A stretch of DNA of 64,000 nucleotides from Streptomyces sp. TG1A-60 (GTDB lineage: Bacteria; Actinomycetota; Actinomycetes; Streptomycetales; Streptomycetaceae): NCBI RefSeq assembly GCF_037201975.1, contig NZ_CP147520.1:3782001-3846000 (forward strand), read 5' to 3'. Every line of letters starts with the position of its first letter. Within the stretch, counting starts at the first letter, position 1. A model generated the notes under the pieces. It saw only the letters and a list, made by a program, of their open reading frames with translations. It searched no databases and was not told the DNA's origin. Shown in pieces: positions 8,458 to 18,792 of this stretch. A program made the position numbers and the translations under genes.

Positions 8458-8895
8458 GTCGGCTGGGTTACCGGTACCGCGGAACTCGTGACCGCCGTCC
8501 GTTCCGCCAAGCAGTTCCTGACGTATGTGTCGTCCGGGCCGTTCCAGTACGCCGTCGCCGAGGCGCTCGCGCTGCCGGACAGCTACTTCGAGGCGTTCCG
8601 CGCGGACATGCTGGCCAAGCGGCACCTCCTGGCGACGGGGCTGGCGGACGCCGGTTTCGAGGTGTTCCGGACGGCCGGCACGTACTTCATCACCATCGAC
8701 ATCACCCCCCTCGGTGAGAAGGACGCCCACGCTTCCTGCCGCGCCCTCCCCGAACGCTGCGGTGTCGTCGCCATCCCCAACTCCGTCTTCTACGACCACC
8801 CCGACGCCGACCGCAGCCAGGTCCGCTTCACCTTCTGCAAGAAGGACGACGCCCTCGCCGAGGCCGCCAGCCGCCTGCAGCGCCTCGCGTCCTGA
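8458..8895 (+). pseudogene. 3' fragment of dapC-type aminotransferase, partial copy 2
   Basis: Begins VGWVTGTAELVTAVRSAKQF and runs to the stop. Its middle (DSYFEAFRADMLAKR, DAGFEVFRTAGTYFIT) is nearly the intact enzyme, but its end has diverged more (GEKDAHASCRALPER, HPDADRSQVRFTFCKKDD). It lacks the catalytic half. It is preceded by GGAATAGGAATAGGTAGG (8430-8447), a short direct repeat that corresponds to the junction sequence of the other copies. Confidence 0.8.
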
Positions 8896-9079
8896 GTGAG
8901 GTCGGGCCGGCCACCTACCTGTTGGTATTGCCATGTGCGGTTGGTCTTGGGCGGTCTCTCGCGTGAATCTCGCCGCCGCCGCGAGGCCGTCCGAGGTCAG
9001 CTGGACGCTGCGCCGGGACGAGGCGGACGACCGGAGACTCTGGAGCAACCCCGCCTCCAGCGACCGCACCCACCGTCAC

Positions 9080-9106
9080 GTACTTGACGTACTTGACGTA
9101 CTTGAC
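9080..9106 (+). repeat. three tandem copies of GTACTTGAC before a toxin-antitoxin pair
   Basis: Three perfect head-to-tail copies of a 9-bp unit end 47 bases before the antitoxin start. Each unit contains TTGAC, a -35 box core. It may be a repressor-binding iteron array or a promoter with repeated -35 elements. The rest of 8896-9152 shows no gene. Confidence 0.6.
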
Positions 9107-9152
9107 GGACGAGTGCACGCTGGAGAGGTCGGGACGAACAAGGAGGCAGGTC

Positions 9153-9569
9153 ATGGCCGCGGTCCACTACGAGAGCTACACCCAGGCGCGCACACACCTG
9201 AAGGACCTCCTCGACGCGGCCGACGAGGGACGGGTGGCGACCGTACGCCGTGACTCCGGGCGCTCGGCAGTCGTGGACGTGGAGCGGCTGCGCCGGTATC
9301 TGTCGCTGGTGTGCCCCTCGAAGGCGGAGGTGGTCGCCGAGGCGGGCGGCTGGTCCGTCTTTCTGTCCGGCCTGCCGCTGGCCGCCGACGGGGCTACCTT
9401 CGACGAAGCCATAGGGGAGATGGTCCAGGTCCTTCGCGAGTATGCCGAGGACTGGCAGGACAGGCTACGGACCGCACCCAACCACGCGGACAACTGGGGC
9501 CTGGTGCAATTGATCGCTCTCAGCGACGACGGACAGCTGCGCGACTGGCTGGTGGGTGCTCCACGGTGA
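9153..9569 (+). CDS. putative type II antitoxin (Phd-like N-terminus)
   Basis: 138 residues; the ATG (MAAVHYESYTQARTHL) has AGGAGG 6 bases upstream, while a longer frame reads through the tandem repeats. Residues 1-50 resemble the Phd/prevent-host-death fold (YTQARTHLKDLLDAADEGR, then a DSGRSAVVDVERLR strand). The C-terminal half (FDEAIGEMVQVLREYAEDW) resembles the HicB-like or longer antitoxin tails of actinobacteria. The overlap of its stop with the next start (GTGA) indicates a two-gene operon. Confidence 0.6.
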   Translation: MAAVHYESYTQARTHLKDLLDAADEGRVATVRRDSGRSAVVDVERLRRYLSLVCPSKAEVVAEAGGWSVFLSGLPLAADGATFDEAIGEMVQVLREYAEDWQDRLRTAPNHADNWGLVQLIALSDDGQLRDWLVGAPR

Positions 9570-9991
9570 CCTGGCCCCAGCCCGACCGTGAGAACCATGA
9601 CCGCTTCTGCCGTGCCGAGAAGTGGGAACGCGTCCGGGACGCACGCGGGCGCACCGGTACCCATCACGTGACCTACGAACTCACCCTGCACGACGGCCGG
9701 ATCCTGCGCACCGGAATCTCGCACCCGGTGGACCGCACCGCGTACGGCGCCGCGATGTGGCGACATATCCTGCGGGACCAACTGGACGTCAGCGAGGACG
9801 AGTTCTGGGCCTGCGTACAGCAGGGCGAGTTGCCTGACCGAGGTGCCCCCGAGCCGCCGAGCGAGGCCCTTCCCGCTGACCTGGTGCATCTGCTCATCCA
9901 CCGTGTGGGCGTTGGCGAGGACACCGTGGCGGGGATGACCAAGGACGAGGCGGTCGCGAGACTCCAGAAGTACTGGACGGACGGGAGCTGA
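9566..9991 (+). CDS. putative toxin partner of the preceding antitoxin
   Basis: 141 residues from a GTG that overlaps the antitoxin TGA by 4 bases. I recognise it as the protein often labelled cytotoxic translational repressor in Streptomyces. Visible features are EKWERVRDARGRTGTHHVTY near the N-terminus, the basic and aromatic ILRTGISHPVDRTAYG segment, and a C-terminal helix (DEAVARLQKYW). No RelE or MazF active site is obvious, so the toxic activity is inferred from the operon layout. Confidence 0.5.
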   Translation: MTWPQPDRENHDRFCRAEKWERVRDARGRTGTHHVTYELTLHDGRILRTGISHPVDRTAYGAAMWRHILRDQLDVSEDEFWACVQQGELPDRGAPEPPSEALPADLVHLLIHRVGVGEDTVAGMTKDEAVARLQKYWTDGS

Positions 9992-10020
9992 GACCCCACC
10001 CTCGGCGCGAAGGGCGGGCC

Positions 10021-10416
10021 TCAACACCTGGGACGCACAGGGAAGGGCGGGTTCCCTGGGGCGGCCGACGACTGCGCCGGCCCCAGGATCACGCGAACGC
10101 ACTCCTCCACACCTCGCATCTCGTTCGGATGCAGCAGGCCGAGACGCCGCCAGAGCCTTGGTTTGTCCACGGTACGCAGGTCGGTGCAGTTCACGTATGA
10201 CTCGTTGTACGTGGTCACCCCGCAGTCGGGGCCGACCGGGACATGGGTGGAGGCTGGCCCAGGTGTCCCGGTGATCACGGCAACAGTCACCGCCGGCAGT
10301 GGTTCGGCAATGCGATTGACAGACCGCTGAAGCGACGCCCCGGGACCAGCCGCAGAAACCGGCCGTGAGATGCCTTTGGACCGTGCATCACGGGACACGA
10401 ACGGCAGCCGGCTCAC
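10021..10416 (-). pseudogene. degraded PemK/MazF-type toxin
   Basis: The C-terminal 85 residues (TVAVITGTPGPASTHVPVG, YNESYVNCTDLRTVDKPR, LHPNEMRGVEECVRVILG) are a clear PemK/MazF endoribonuclease tail. The N-terminal 40 residues (SKGISRPVSAAGPGASLQ) do not match the expected first strand, so the front is frameshifted or replaced. No antitoxin gene is adjacent. Probably inactive. Confidence 0.55.
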
Positions 10417-10482
10417 CGACGGTGCTGGAGATGCCCCTGATGGGCTTGTTGCGCGACACGCGAATGAGTGTATGAACGAGGC

Positions 10483-10920
10483 GTCGGCTGGGTGACGACG
10501 TCTCCCGGGCTCGTCACGGCGGTGCGCTCGGCGAAGCAGTTCATGACGTACGTCGCCTCCGGGCCCTTCCAGTACGCGATCGCCGAGGCCCTAAGCCTCC
10601 CCGACACGTACTTCGACGAGTTCCGCGCCGACATGCGGGCCAAGCGGGACCTGCTCGCGAGCGGCCTGGAGCAGGCGGGCTTCAAGGTCTTCCGCCCGGC
10701 CGGCACGTACTTCATCACCACCGACATCCGCCCCCTCGGCGAGAGCGACGGCTTCGCCTTCTGCCGTGCGCTGCCGGAGCGCTGCGGGGTGGTGGCGATC
10801 CCCAACGCGGTCTTCTACGACCACAGTGAACAGGGCGCGCCCTTCGTACGGTTCGCCTTCTGCAAGCGGACCGATGTGATGGAAGAAGCAATCAGAAGGT
10901 TGTCTGAGCTGCGGAAATGA
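10483..10920 (+). pseudogene. 3' fragment of dapC-type aminotransferase, partial copy 3
   Basis: Begins VGWVTTSPGLVTAVRSAKQF and ends in RRLSELRK. It is an open, well-conserved C-terminal third (DTYFDEFRADMRAKR, GESDGFAFCRALPER) without the catalytic lysine. Preceded by GACACGCGAATGAGTGTA (10455-10472), similar to the sequence before copy 1. Being outermost, next to the conserved chromosome, it may be the original chromosomal 3' end displaced by successive insertions. Confidence 0.8.
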
Positions 10921-10989
10921 GCCCGCCCAGCACCCGGAGCGGGTTACGGCGGACGGGGCCCGTGCGGGACCAGAAGTGGCCCCTCCAGC

Positions 10990-11150
10990 TCCCCGGGAAC
11001 CGGGCCGGGGTCAGCTCCGCCGCGTGGTCGGGGCAGGCGTGAAGAGTCGTTCCCAGGCCGCTCGTGCTCTGTATCCAGCGAACGGGCACGGGGGGCCTTC
11101 GTCACCGTGCGGCACTTCACGCACAGGGCGACGTTGCCGAAGGCGGGGCG
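10990..11150 (-). pseudogene. frameshifted small Cys-motif protein
   Basis: One frame reads CVKCRTVTKAP and a neighbouring frame continues PVRWIQSTSGLGTTLHACPD and HAAELTP. Together they resemble a small Streptomyces protein with CxxC and CPxH zinc-type motifs, but a frameshift between them breaks it. I see no intact gene in 10921-11628; other open frames there are compositional. Confidence 0.4.
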
Positions 11151-11628
11151 GAAGGTGAGCCCTCGGGCTGGACACTGTCCCGGGCAACCCCGTCCTCGCC
11201 CATTTCCACCGTAATCAGAAGGGCGGTGTGGGCAATCGTGGTCACGAGCTTCCCGCCCGGCCGAAGAGCGCAGTTCCGCCGCCAGACGTGACAGCAGCCA
11301 GGGGAGCAGATCATCCGTACCCGGCTCGCCGGCTCCTCCCGCCCCGGCGCCTCCGAAGAGGGAACGAGGTTTGTTGTGCGAGCAAGGGCCGCAGAGTCGG
11401 TCAGTCAGCCCAATTCGACAGCCCGCAGGTCTCCCACCTGTGCGGTTGCCAGGTGGTTTGGGGACGAGCGCGGTGTCGGGTCGGCAGTGCGGGCACGCGT
11501 CGACGCCGCGGCGAGGGCCTGGAGGCGGGCTGCCGGAGCGGAACTCGCGTGGACAGGCCTCCGGGTGTGTGACCCGCTCGATCGCGCCGTGCGGTCGATG
11601 CGCTTTCCCGGCCGGCCGGACGGGCGGA

Positions 11629-12462
11629 TCAGCGCAGTCCGGCGAAGAGATCGTTCTCGGGTACGGCCGCGCCGGTGGCGTCCTGGACACGTACGAAGGT
11701 CTCCATGCCCATCAACTCGCCGAACCTCTCCTTGCCCATCCTGAGGAAGAAGATGTTCTCACCCTGACTGGCGTGCGCGGCCAGCGCGTCGAACTTCTGA
11801 CCGCTGAACGCGGTGGTGTCCACCCACGTGGTGATCTCATCGTCGGGGAGGCCGATCTCGGCCATCGCGGCGGCCTCGGCAGGATCCGGCTCCGGCATGT
11901 CCGGATGAAACTCCCGCATGATCTCGCCGAACCGCTGCATCATCGAGCGGGGCATCGTGGTCCAGTACACCTTCGGTGCCAGCGCGGTCATCTCCAGCGC
12001 CGCCATCGTGATGCGGTGGGCCTGGATGTGGTCGGGGTGGCCGTAGAAGCCGTTCTCGTCATAGGTGACGACCACATCAGGTCGGTAGTGCCGCATGAGT
12101 TCCGCGAGCCGGGCCGCGCCTTCCTGCACGCGGGTCTGCCAGAAGGATCCGGGGGCGTCGTTACTCGGCCAGCCCGTCATCCCGGAGTCGGCATAGTCCA
12201 GCATCTCCAGATCGCCGACCTTCAGGACGTCACAGCTCGCCTTGAGTTCCTGACGGCGCATCAAGGCGACCGCCGCCGGATCGTGCCCGGGATCGCCCGG
12301 CTTGACACCCCCCGGTCCGTCACCGCAACCGCCGTCGGTACACGTCACGAGAACCGTGCGGATGCCTTCCGCCGCGTACCGCGCGAGGACCCCTCCGGTT
12401 CCGGTGGCCTCGTCGTCGGGGTGGGCGTGTACTGCCATGAGCGTCAAGGGCCGGTCAGTCAT
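11629..12462 (-). CDS. PIG-L family deacetylase (MshB/Mca-like)
   Basis: 277 residues from the ATG giving MTDRPLTLMAVHAHPDDEA, with AGGAGG just upstream; the longer frame is low complexity. The zinc-binding AHPDDE motif is at residues 13-18 and the second motif GFYGHPDHIQAH lies near residue 145, together giving the His-Asp-His metal site of LmbE/PIG-L hydrolases. Such enzymes remove acetyl groups from N-acetylglucosamine-type sugars, as in mycothiol synthesis (MshB) and mercapturate cleavage (Mca). It lacks the exact N-terminal context of either, so its substrate is open. Confidence 0.8.
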   Translation of the reverse strand: MTDRPLTLMAVHAHPDDEATGTGGVLARYAAEGIRTVLVTCTDGGCGDGPGGVKPGDPGHDPAAVALMRRQELKASCDVLKVGDLEMLDYADSGMTGWPSNDAPGSFWQTRVQEGAARLAELMRHYRPDVVVTYDENGFYGHPDHIQAHRITMAALEMTALAPKVYWTTMPRSMMQRFGEIMREFHPDMPEPDPAEAAAMAEIGLPDDEITTWVDTTAFSGQKFDALAAHASQGENIFFLRMGKERFGELMGMETFVRVQDATGAAVPENDLFAGLR

Positions 12463-12771
12463 GAAACAGTCCTCCTGCGGAAATGCGTCTTGGGCCGAGT
12501 GCGCGGCGGGCGTACCGCGATCCTGGGGCCCGGATCCTGGTGGGGCGGACGACCTTGTGGTCTCCGTGTTCCCCGCCCGTGCGGCGCCGGTCCCCCGGTC
12601 GATGCAACCGTGCAGACCGGGCCGGCTGTTCCCGGCCCGGCCGCTTGGCCTTCCAGGCGTCGGCGTTTCAACGCGAACGAGGTACAGGCGCGACCTGCAT
12701 GTCTCAGCGCCGCGTCGGATCCGACTTCCATCCGGCACCAGCCGTGAGATTCCGACACGAGATTTGAGGCC

Positions 12772-12888
12772 CTACAACGTGCGGGATCCGCGACTTTGCC
12801 GCGCCCGTCGGGCGAGTCGACCGCAGACGTAGCCGACCACGACGATGAGTGCCAACGCGCCGAGCACGGGCCCGTCATCTACATGCAT
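12772..12888 (-). CDS. possible 38-residue membrane peptide
   Basis: ATG to TAG gives MHVDDGPVLG followed by a hydrophobic helix (ALALIVVVGYV), then a basic end (CGRLARRARQSRGSRTL). The composition is that of a one-helix small membrane protein. The ribosome binding site is weak, so translation is uncertain. I see nothing else convincing in 12463-12944. Confidence 0.35.
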   Translation of the reverse strand: MHVDDGPVLGALALIVVVGYVCGRLARRARQSRGSRTL

Positions 12889-12944
12889 CCCACGCAGGTG
12901 ATCCGTACTTCTCGGTCGGCGCCATGAGGGAGTGTCTAATCAAC

Positions 12945-13831
12945 GGCTCTGGCCCGTAGTCGGTGGTGACGCCGGGTGTCCGTCAGGGCAGGAGGACGCG
13001 GTGGCGGAGGAGGTCGAATCCGGCGCGTCCGTGCATCTGCTTCATGATCCTCTTGGTGCGAGTGTTGACGCCTTCGGTGCGGCCGTTGTGGTAAGGCAGG
13101 GTGAGGCCGGCGTCCACGGCGGACCGGTCGATTTCGAGGCCGTTGGTGAAGCTGCGCAGGTGGGGCAGGTCGACGGCACGGGCGGCCGTGATCCACTCGG
13201 TGAGTTTCACGTCGTTGCCCTCGCCCGGTTTCAGCAGGGTGGCGAAGCCGCCTACGAGATCGGCGAGTGCGGTCATCTCCGGGCAGGCCGCGGCGATCTT
13301 CTCCAACAGGGCCGTTTCCTTCGGACGCAGGTTTTCGGGGTCGGTGAGCAGGAGGCGGCTGGCGTGACGTGGGGTGGTGACGGGGCGGTCGCCTTCGGCG
13401 CGGCCCTGGTTGAGGTAGCGGACCAGGAGGTTCGCGCTGCCGGTGTAGCCCAACTCCCGTATCTCTGCGAGGAGGTGGGTGACAGCAACTGCCGGTTCGG
13501 CCGTGCGGCGGGCGCGCAGATGGTCGCGGTAGGGGTCGACGAGGGTGGGTCGGTAGGCGGGGGCGATGCGCAGGGCTTGGGGTTCGGGCATGCGGGCGTA
13601 GCGTTTGACGGTGTTCAGGGACAGGCCCAGGCGGCGGGAGCAGTCAAGCAGGCCGACGCCCTGGCCGAGGAGGTCGTGGATCTTGTTCCAGCGTTCGCGG
13701 GTGGTCTGCTCGCGTACTCCACCGGGGCGGGGCGGGTTGATGGTGGCCCAGCAGCCGGTGTGCGCGCGGACCTCGAGCTGGGCTTTGTCGCAGAGGTTTC
13801 TCCACAGGTGAGGGTCGCCGAGCGGCTCGCT
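12945..13831 (-). mobile_element. truncated ISL3-family insertion sequence
   Basis: Contains the C-terminal two thirds of an ISL3 transposase. The end near 12945 (CGGCTCTGGCCCGTAGTCGG) lies where the terminal repeat beyond the transposase stop is expected. The other end is lost: transposase homology stops at about 13831, where unrelated sequence and a Uma2 gene fragment begin. Confidence 0.55.
12983..13831 (-). pseudogene. ISL3-family transposase, N-terminally truncated
   Basis: The frame reads HLWRNLCDKAQLEVRAH at the truncated start, then a helix-turn-helix segment (LGLSLNTVKRYARMPEP) and the typical C-terminus LPYHNGRTEGVNTRTKRIM, MHGRAGFDLLRHRVLLP. The zinc-binding N-terminus and the first DDE residues are missing, and the frame closes shortly upstream, so no active transposase is made. 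Confidence 0.75.
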
Positions 13832-13955
13832 GGAGAGCGGACGCCCCCTGCCCGACCGGGTGCGGCAGGCCGAGATCCACGGCCTGCTCCCGACCAGGAA
13901 CGACTACGTCCGACGACGGCGGTGCCGACGGCACGGCCGCACCAGGAGTCCTTCG

Positions 13956-14056
13956 TCAGCGGTCGTCCGCCTCGGGCTCCGGGCGCGGGAGTTCGTCGAG
14001 GTCGAGGGTGAAGGTGCGGCCGTCGGCCAGGGGGACTGGGAGCTTGCCCGTGCCGT
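13956..14056 (-). pseudogene. fragment of a Uma2 gene 3' end
   Basis: About 100 bases are almost identical to the 3' end of the Uma2 gene at 7724, including the stop and the codons for ADGRTFTLDLDELPRPEPEA, with a handful of substitutions. The match ends at about 14056 in unrelated sequence. It lies beside the truncated ISL3 element, so it probably arrived or was cut by the same rearrangement. Nothing else recognisable lies in 13831-14195. Confidence 0.65.
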
Positions 14057-14195
14057 TTCGGTGATCGGTTCGCCACGCTCACCCTTGCCGACAGGCACCT
14101 CAACCCGGAGTCGGCGGGTCGCGGCGTAGTTCGCGCTTCCTGCTGCCCGCCTTACCGCTGCTCCTGTCGGTGGCGGTGGCGCCGGCGCGGACGGC

Positions 14196-14249
14196 GAGAG
14201 CCCGGCCGTGGCACGCCGCCGTGGTGGTGGGCGCACCGGCCGGGCTCTC
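14196..14249 (-). terminator. hairpin terminator after the YbjN gene
   Basis: A perfect 12-bp inverted repeat (GAGAGCCCGGCC with GGCCGGGCTCTC) with a 30-base loop begins about 90 bases past the stop of the YbjN-domain gene. Confidence 0.5.
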
Positions 14250-14337
14250 GTACGTCTACGGGGCGTTCCTGGTCGTCGTGAACCGGGCCCCCTGTAGCCA
14301 CCGGGCCGGCCGATGGCTACGCGCCGCTTCCGGGCAC

Positions 14338-14874
14338 CTACTCGCCGTCTTCGTCACCCTTGGGCTTGTCGGCCTCGTCGACGTCCTCGGCCAGGCCGAG
14401 CTGCTCGACGAGCCACTTGTCGAACTCGATGGCGGCCCGCACCCAGCTGACCGTCGACGAGACGAAGTGCTCCAGGCTGACGCCGGTGCCGATCAGCAGC
14501 TGGGCCTCGCCGATGAGGCGGACCGTGCCGTCGTCGTGGGTGTGGCTGTAGACCTTGGGCCACAGGGTGCGGCGGTTCCAGTCGTCGATGGTCTCCAGCA
14601 GCGCCGGCTTCGCGTCGATCTGGTGCGGGCGGTCGTAGAACGTACGCACCGAGAAGACCTGCTGGTCTCCCTCGCCGCGGAACATGAAGTACGTACGGAA
14701 TTCCTCCCACGGCGCCGCGAGGTCACCCTCGTCGTCGACGACGTACTTCAGCTCCATCTGGTCCAGGAGCTGCTTCACGAGGTCCTGATCCGGGACGACG
14801 GGGCCCGCCGGCCCTTGGGGCTGCGGCTCGGGCTGGCCCCCGAAGTTCGGAATCGAGGACGGGTCGATGCTCAC
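14338..14874 (-). CDS. YbjN domain protein
   Basis: 178 residues from a GTG (VSIDPSSIPNFGG), with GAAGGGA about 8 bases upstream; the frame extends to 14934 but without a better site. Residues 30-165 are a YbjN/type III chaperone-like domain (TYFMFRGEGDQQVFSVRTF, LIGEAQLLIGTGVSLEHF). The tail is acidic. The family has no established enzymatic role and is often seen as a chaperone-like fold. It lies downstream of clpB in the same direction, with about 180 bases between. Confidence 0.75.
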   Translation of the reverse strand: MSIDPSSIPNFGGQPEPQPQGPAGPVVPDQDLVKQLLDQMELKYVVDDEGDLAAPWEEFRTYFMFRGEGDQQVFSVRTFYDRPHQIDAKPALLETIDDWNRRTLWPKVYSHTHDDGTVRLIGEAQLLIGTGVSLEHFVSSTVSWVRAAIEFDKWLVEQLGLAEDVDEADKPKGDEDGE

Positions 14875-15057
14875 CGTGATTTTCCCTTCGTACGGATTCC
14901 GCCATCCTCTCCCATGCGGGGCGGGGGGTGGCAACCCCCGCCCCGCGTGGTTCGTCGCCCTTGGCCGGTTCCGGGAGGGGATTCAGCTCAGAGCGTGGCC
15001 GGGAACCATTCGGGTGGTCCGGTCGGCTGGCCGGACGGCGGTTTCCGCGTACCCCGA

Positions 15058-17228
<2,171 letters not shown>

Positions 17229-17232
<4 letters not shown>

Positions 17233-17678
17233 CCGGCGTCCTCCCTGGCCTTCCGGAACGCCTCCAGCAGTTTGCCGGCGGTCGCTCCCTGCCCGGAGAG
17301 TACGTCCCCGGTCTGGCCGCCCTTCGCGGCGATCCCGATCAGGAGGTGCTCGGTGGAGACGTACTCGTCCCCGAGTTCCCTGGCCTTGGCCTGGGCCTCG
17401 GCGACCACGCTCAGCAGTTCGCGGTTGGGCTGGGGCGGCGACACGGTGGAGCCGGTCACGCTGGGCAGCCCGGCCAGGATCTTCTCGGCGCCGGCGCGGA
17501 CGGCGGCCTGGTCGGCCTCGACCGCGGCGAGCAGGTCGGTGATGTTCTCGTTCTCCTGGCCCTGGAGCAGAGCCAGGAGCAGGTGGGCGGGGGTGAAGTC
17601 GGGGTGCCCCTCGGACACGGCCCGGTTGCTGGCCGCGTTGATCGCGTCCCGGCTCCTGTTGGTCAGCTCGGCGTCCAC
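17229..17678 (-). CDS. clpB: ClpB N-terminal substrate-binding domain as a separate frame
   Basis: 149 residues from a GTG ([20 protein letters not shown]) with AGGAGGG upstream. This is the complete double Clp-N repeat ([19 protein letters not shown] and [16 protein letters not shown]) that binds substrates. It ends FRKAREDAG then TGA, whereas ClpB proteins continue KARGGRRVTT into NBD1. Its stop overlaps the GTG of the ATPase core by 4 bases. It is either the front of a frameshifted clpB or a free N-domain made in step with an N-less ClpB. Confidence 0.85.
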
Positions 17679-17749
17679 GTTCGCGTTTCCCTCCTTGCGT
17701 CAGCCGTTGCGTCAGCCGTCGGTCCAGTGACTTGGGCAACGTACATAAA

Positions 17750-17770
17750 GTTGAGTCTATTCCACTCAAG
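17750..17770. promoter_or_regulatory. HspR operator (HAIR) before clpB
   Basis: GTTGAGT-N7-ACTCAAG matches the HAIR consensus CTTGAGT-N7-ACTCAAG at all but the first base. It lies 72 bases upstream of the clpB N-domain start and between clpB and the divergent PPOX gene. HspR is encoded in this window and represses clpB and dnaK in Streptomyces. Confidence 0.85.
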
Positions 17771-17830
17771 GTGATGGATGGGGGCCCCTTGGACGGGTTC
17801 GAGGCTGGTGCCGCACTAGATTCCAGAACC

Positions 17831-18244
17831 GTGAGCATCTATCGAGTGGATCCCGGGGATCCGGACGCCGCGTACCTCGCCTTCTGGCGGGAGCGCCACG
17901 TCTCCACACTGACCACCCTCCGCGCCGACGGCAGCCCCCATGTGGTGCCGGTCGGGGTCACCTACGATCCCGGGGAGCGGCTCGCCCGGGTGATCACCAG
18001 CGGGACGAGCGCGAAGGCACGGCACGTCCGGGCGGCCGGGGCCGAGGGCGCCCGGGTCGCCGTGTGCCAGATGGAGGGCCGGCGCTGGGCCACACTGGAG
18101 GGGCGCGCCCGGATCCACGAGGACCCGGAGCGGGTCGCGGAGGCCGAGCGGCGGTACGCGGAGCGGTACGGTCGGCAGCCGCGGCCGAACCCGCGGCGCG
18201 TGGTGATGGAGATCGAGCTGACGGCGGCGCTGGGCCGTGGCTGA
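17831..18244 (+). CDS. PPOX-class flavin/F420-binding protein
   Basis: 137 residues from a GTG ([19 protein letters not shown]); upstream frame crosses the HAIR operator. The split-barrel pyridoxamine-phosphate-oxidase-like fold is visible: [54 protein letters not shown], then the helix of the [10 protein letters not shown] region. This matches F420-dependent members of actinobacteria. The substrate is unknown. It is divergent from clpB and may be affected by HspR binding. Confidence 0.75.
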   Translation: MSIYRVDPGDPDAAYLAFWRERHVSTLTTLRADGSPHVVPVGVTYDPGERLARVITSGTSAKARHVRAAGAEGARVAVCQMEGRRWATLEGRARIHEDPERVAEAERRYAERYGRQPRPNPRRVVMEIELTAALGRG

Positions 18245-18373
18245 CGGGCACCCGAACGGAGGCCTGGCGGAGGGTGACGGACGGCTTCCGGTTGGCCTTT
18301 TTTCGGACAGATGAGCGATCGAGCGAGCGGGCTCCGACGCCGGGACCGGTCCTGAAATGTCCCCGCAAACCTG

Positions 18374-18412
18374 CAGCGGCGTCACCGTGTTCAGGTCACG
18401 GTGACGCCGCTG
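18374..18412. terminator. bidirectional hairpin terminator
   Basis: A perfect 16-bp inverted repeat with a 7-base loop lies between the convergent PPOX gene and the Rieske-like gene, and can end transcription from both sides. Confidence 0.7.
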
Positions 18413-18455
18413 CCGGGGGAAGTGCCTGAGCGACGTGGAACGACGGGGGATCGCT

Positions 18456-18791
18456 TCAGGCACTGCGGGGGGTGGCTGAGACGGCCCTGGAGGCCGGGGT
18501 CTCCGGTTCGGCGAGCCGCTGGTCACGCTGGTCGAGATTGACGAAGATCATCCCGTACCGGACGGCACACCGCACTGGCTGCGGCGCGCCGCGCGGTCGC
18601 CGCAGACACCGGTACGCCCGGATGTCCTCGTCCTCGTCCCTCGTCACCACCACCGGCTCGCCGAACACGGTCACCATCAACGAGTCACCGCTGTGGGGGA
18701 TGGCGGTGGCCAGGTCGATGAAGTGCCAACCGGAGCGGTAGGCGGTGGCCATTTCTCGGCGGAAGGAGCGGTCGTCGGGTGGAGTGGTCAC
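18456..18791 (-). CDS. Rieske-like protein lacking the iron-sulfur ligands
   Basis: 111 residues from a GTG (VTTPPDDRSFRREMATAYRS), with GGGAG upstream. The flanks match the N-terminal domain of ring-hydroxylating oxygenases: YRSGWHFIDLATAIPHSGD, LMVTVFGEPVVVTRDEDEDI, and RYGMIFVNLDQRD at the end. The CxH and CxxH cluster ligands are replaced by RCLRRPRGAPQPVRC, so no [2Fe-2S] cluster is expected. It starts 2 bases after the stop of the small secreted peptide and is surely co-transcribed with it, facing away from the LuxR gene. Confidence 0.6.
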   Translation of the reverse strand: MTTPPDDRSFRREMATAYRSGWHFIDLATAIPHSGDSLMVTVFGEPVVVTRDEDEDIRAYRCLRRPRGAPQPVRCAVRYGMIFVNLDQRDQRLAEPETPASRAVSATPRSA

Positions 18792-18792
18792 A

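Noticed and set aside
7241..10920. Aminotransferase fragments as independent small enzymes
   Set aside because: They lack the PLP lysine, NPTG and the whole large domain, so they cannot carry out transamination. Treated as displaced 3' ends.
11117..11690. Minus-strand frame with several CxxC-like pairs as an intact gene
   Set aside because: The Cys pairs are irregular, and the only convincing homology changes frame near 11085; treated as decayed sequence.
12459..12878. 139-codon minus-strand frame upstream of the PIG-L gene
   Set aside because: Low-complexity translation that runs over the PIG-L ribosome binding site; the short helix-bearing frame in the same stretch is more protein-like.
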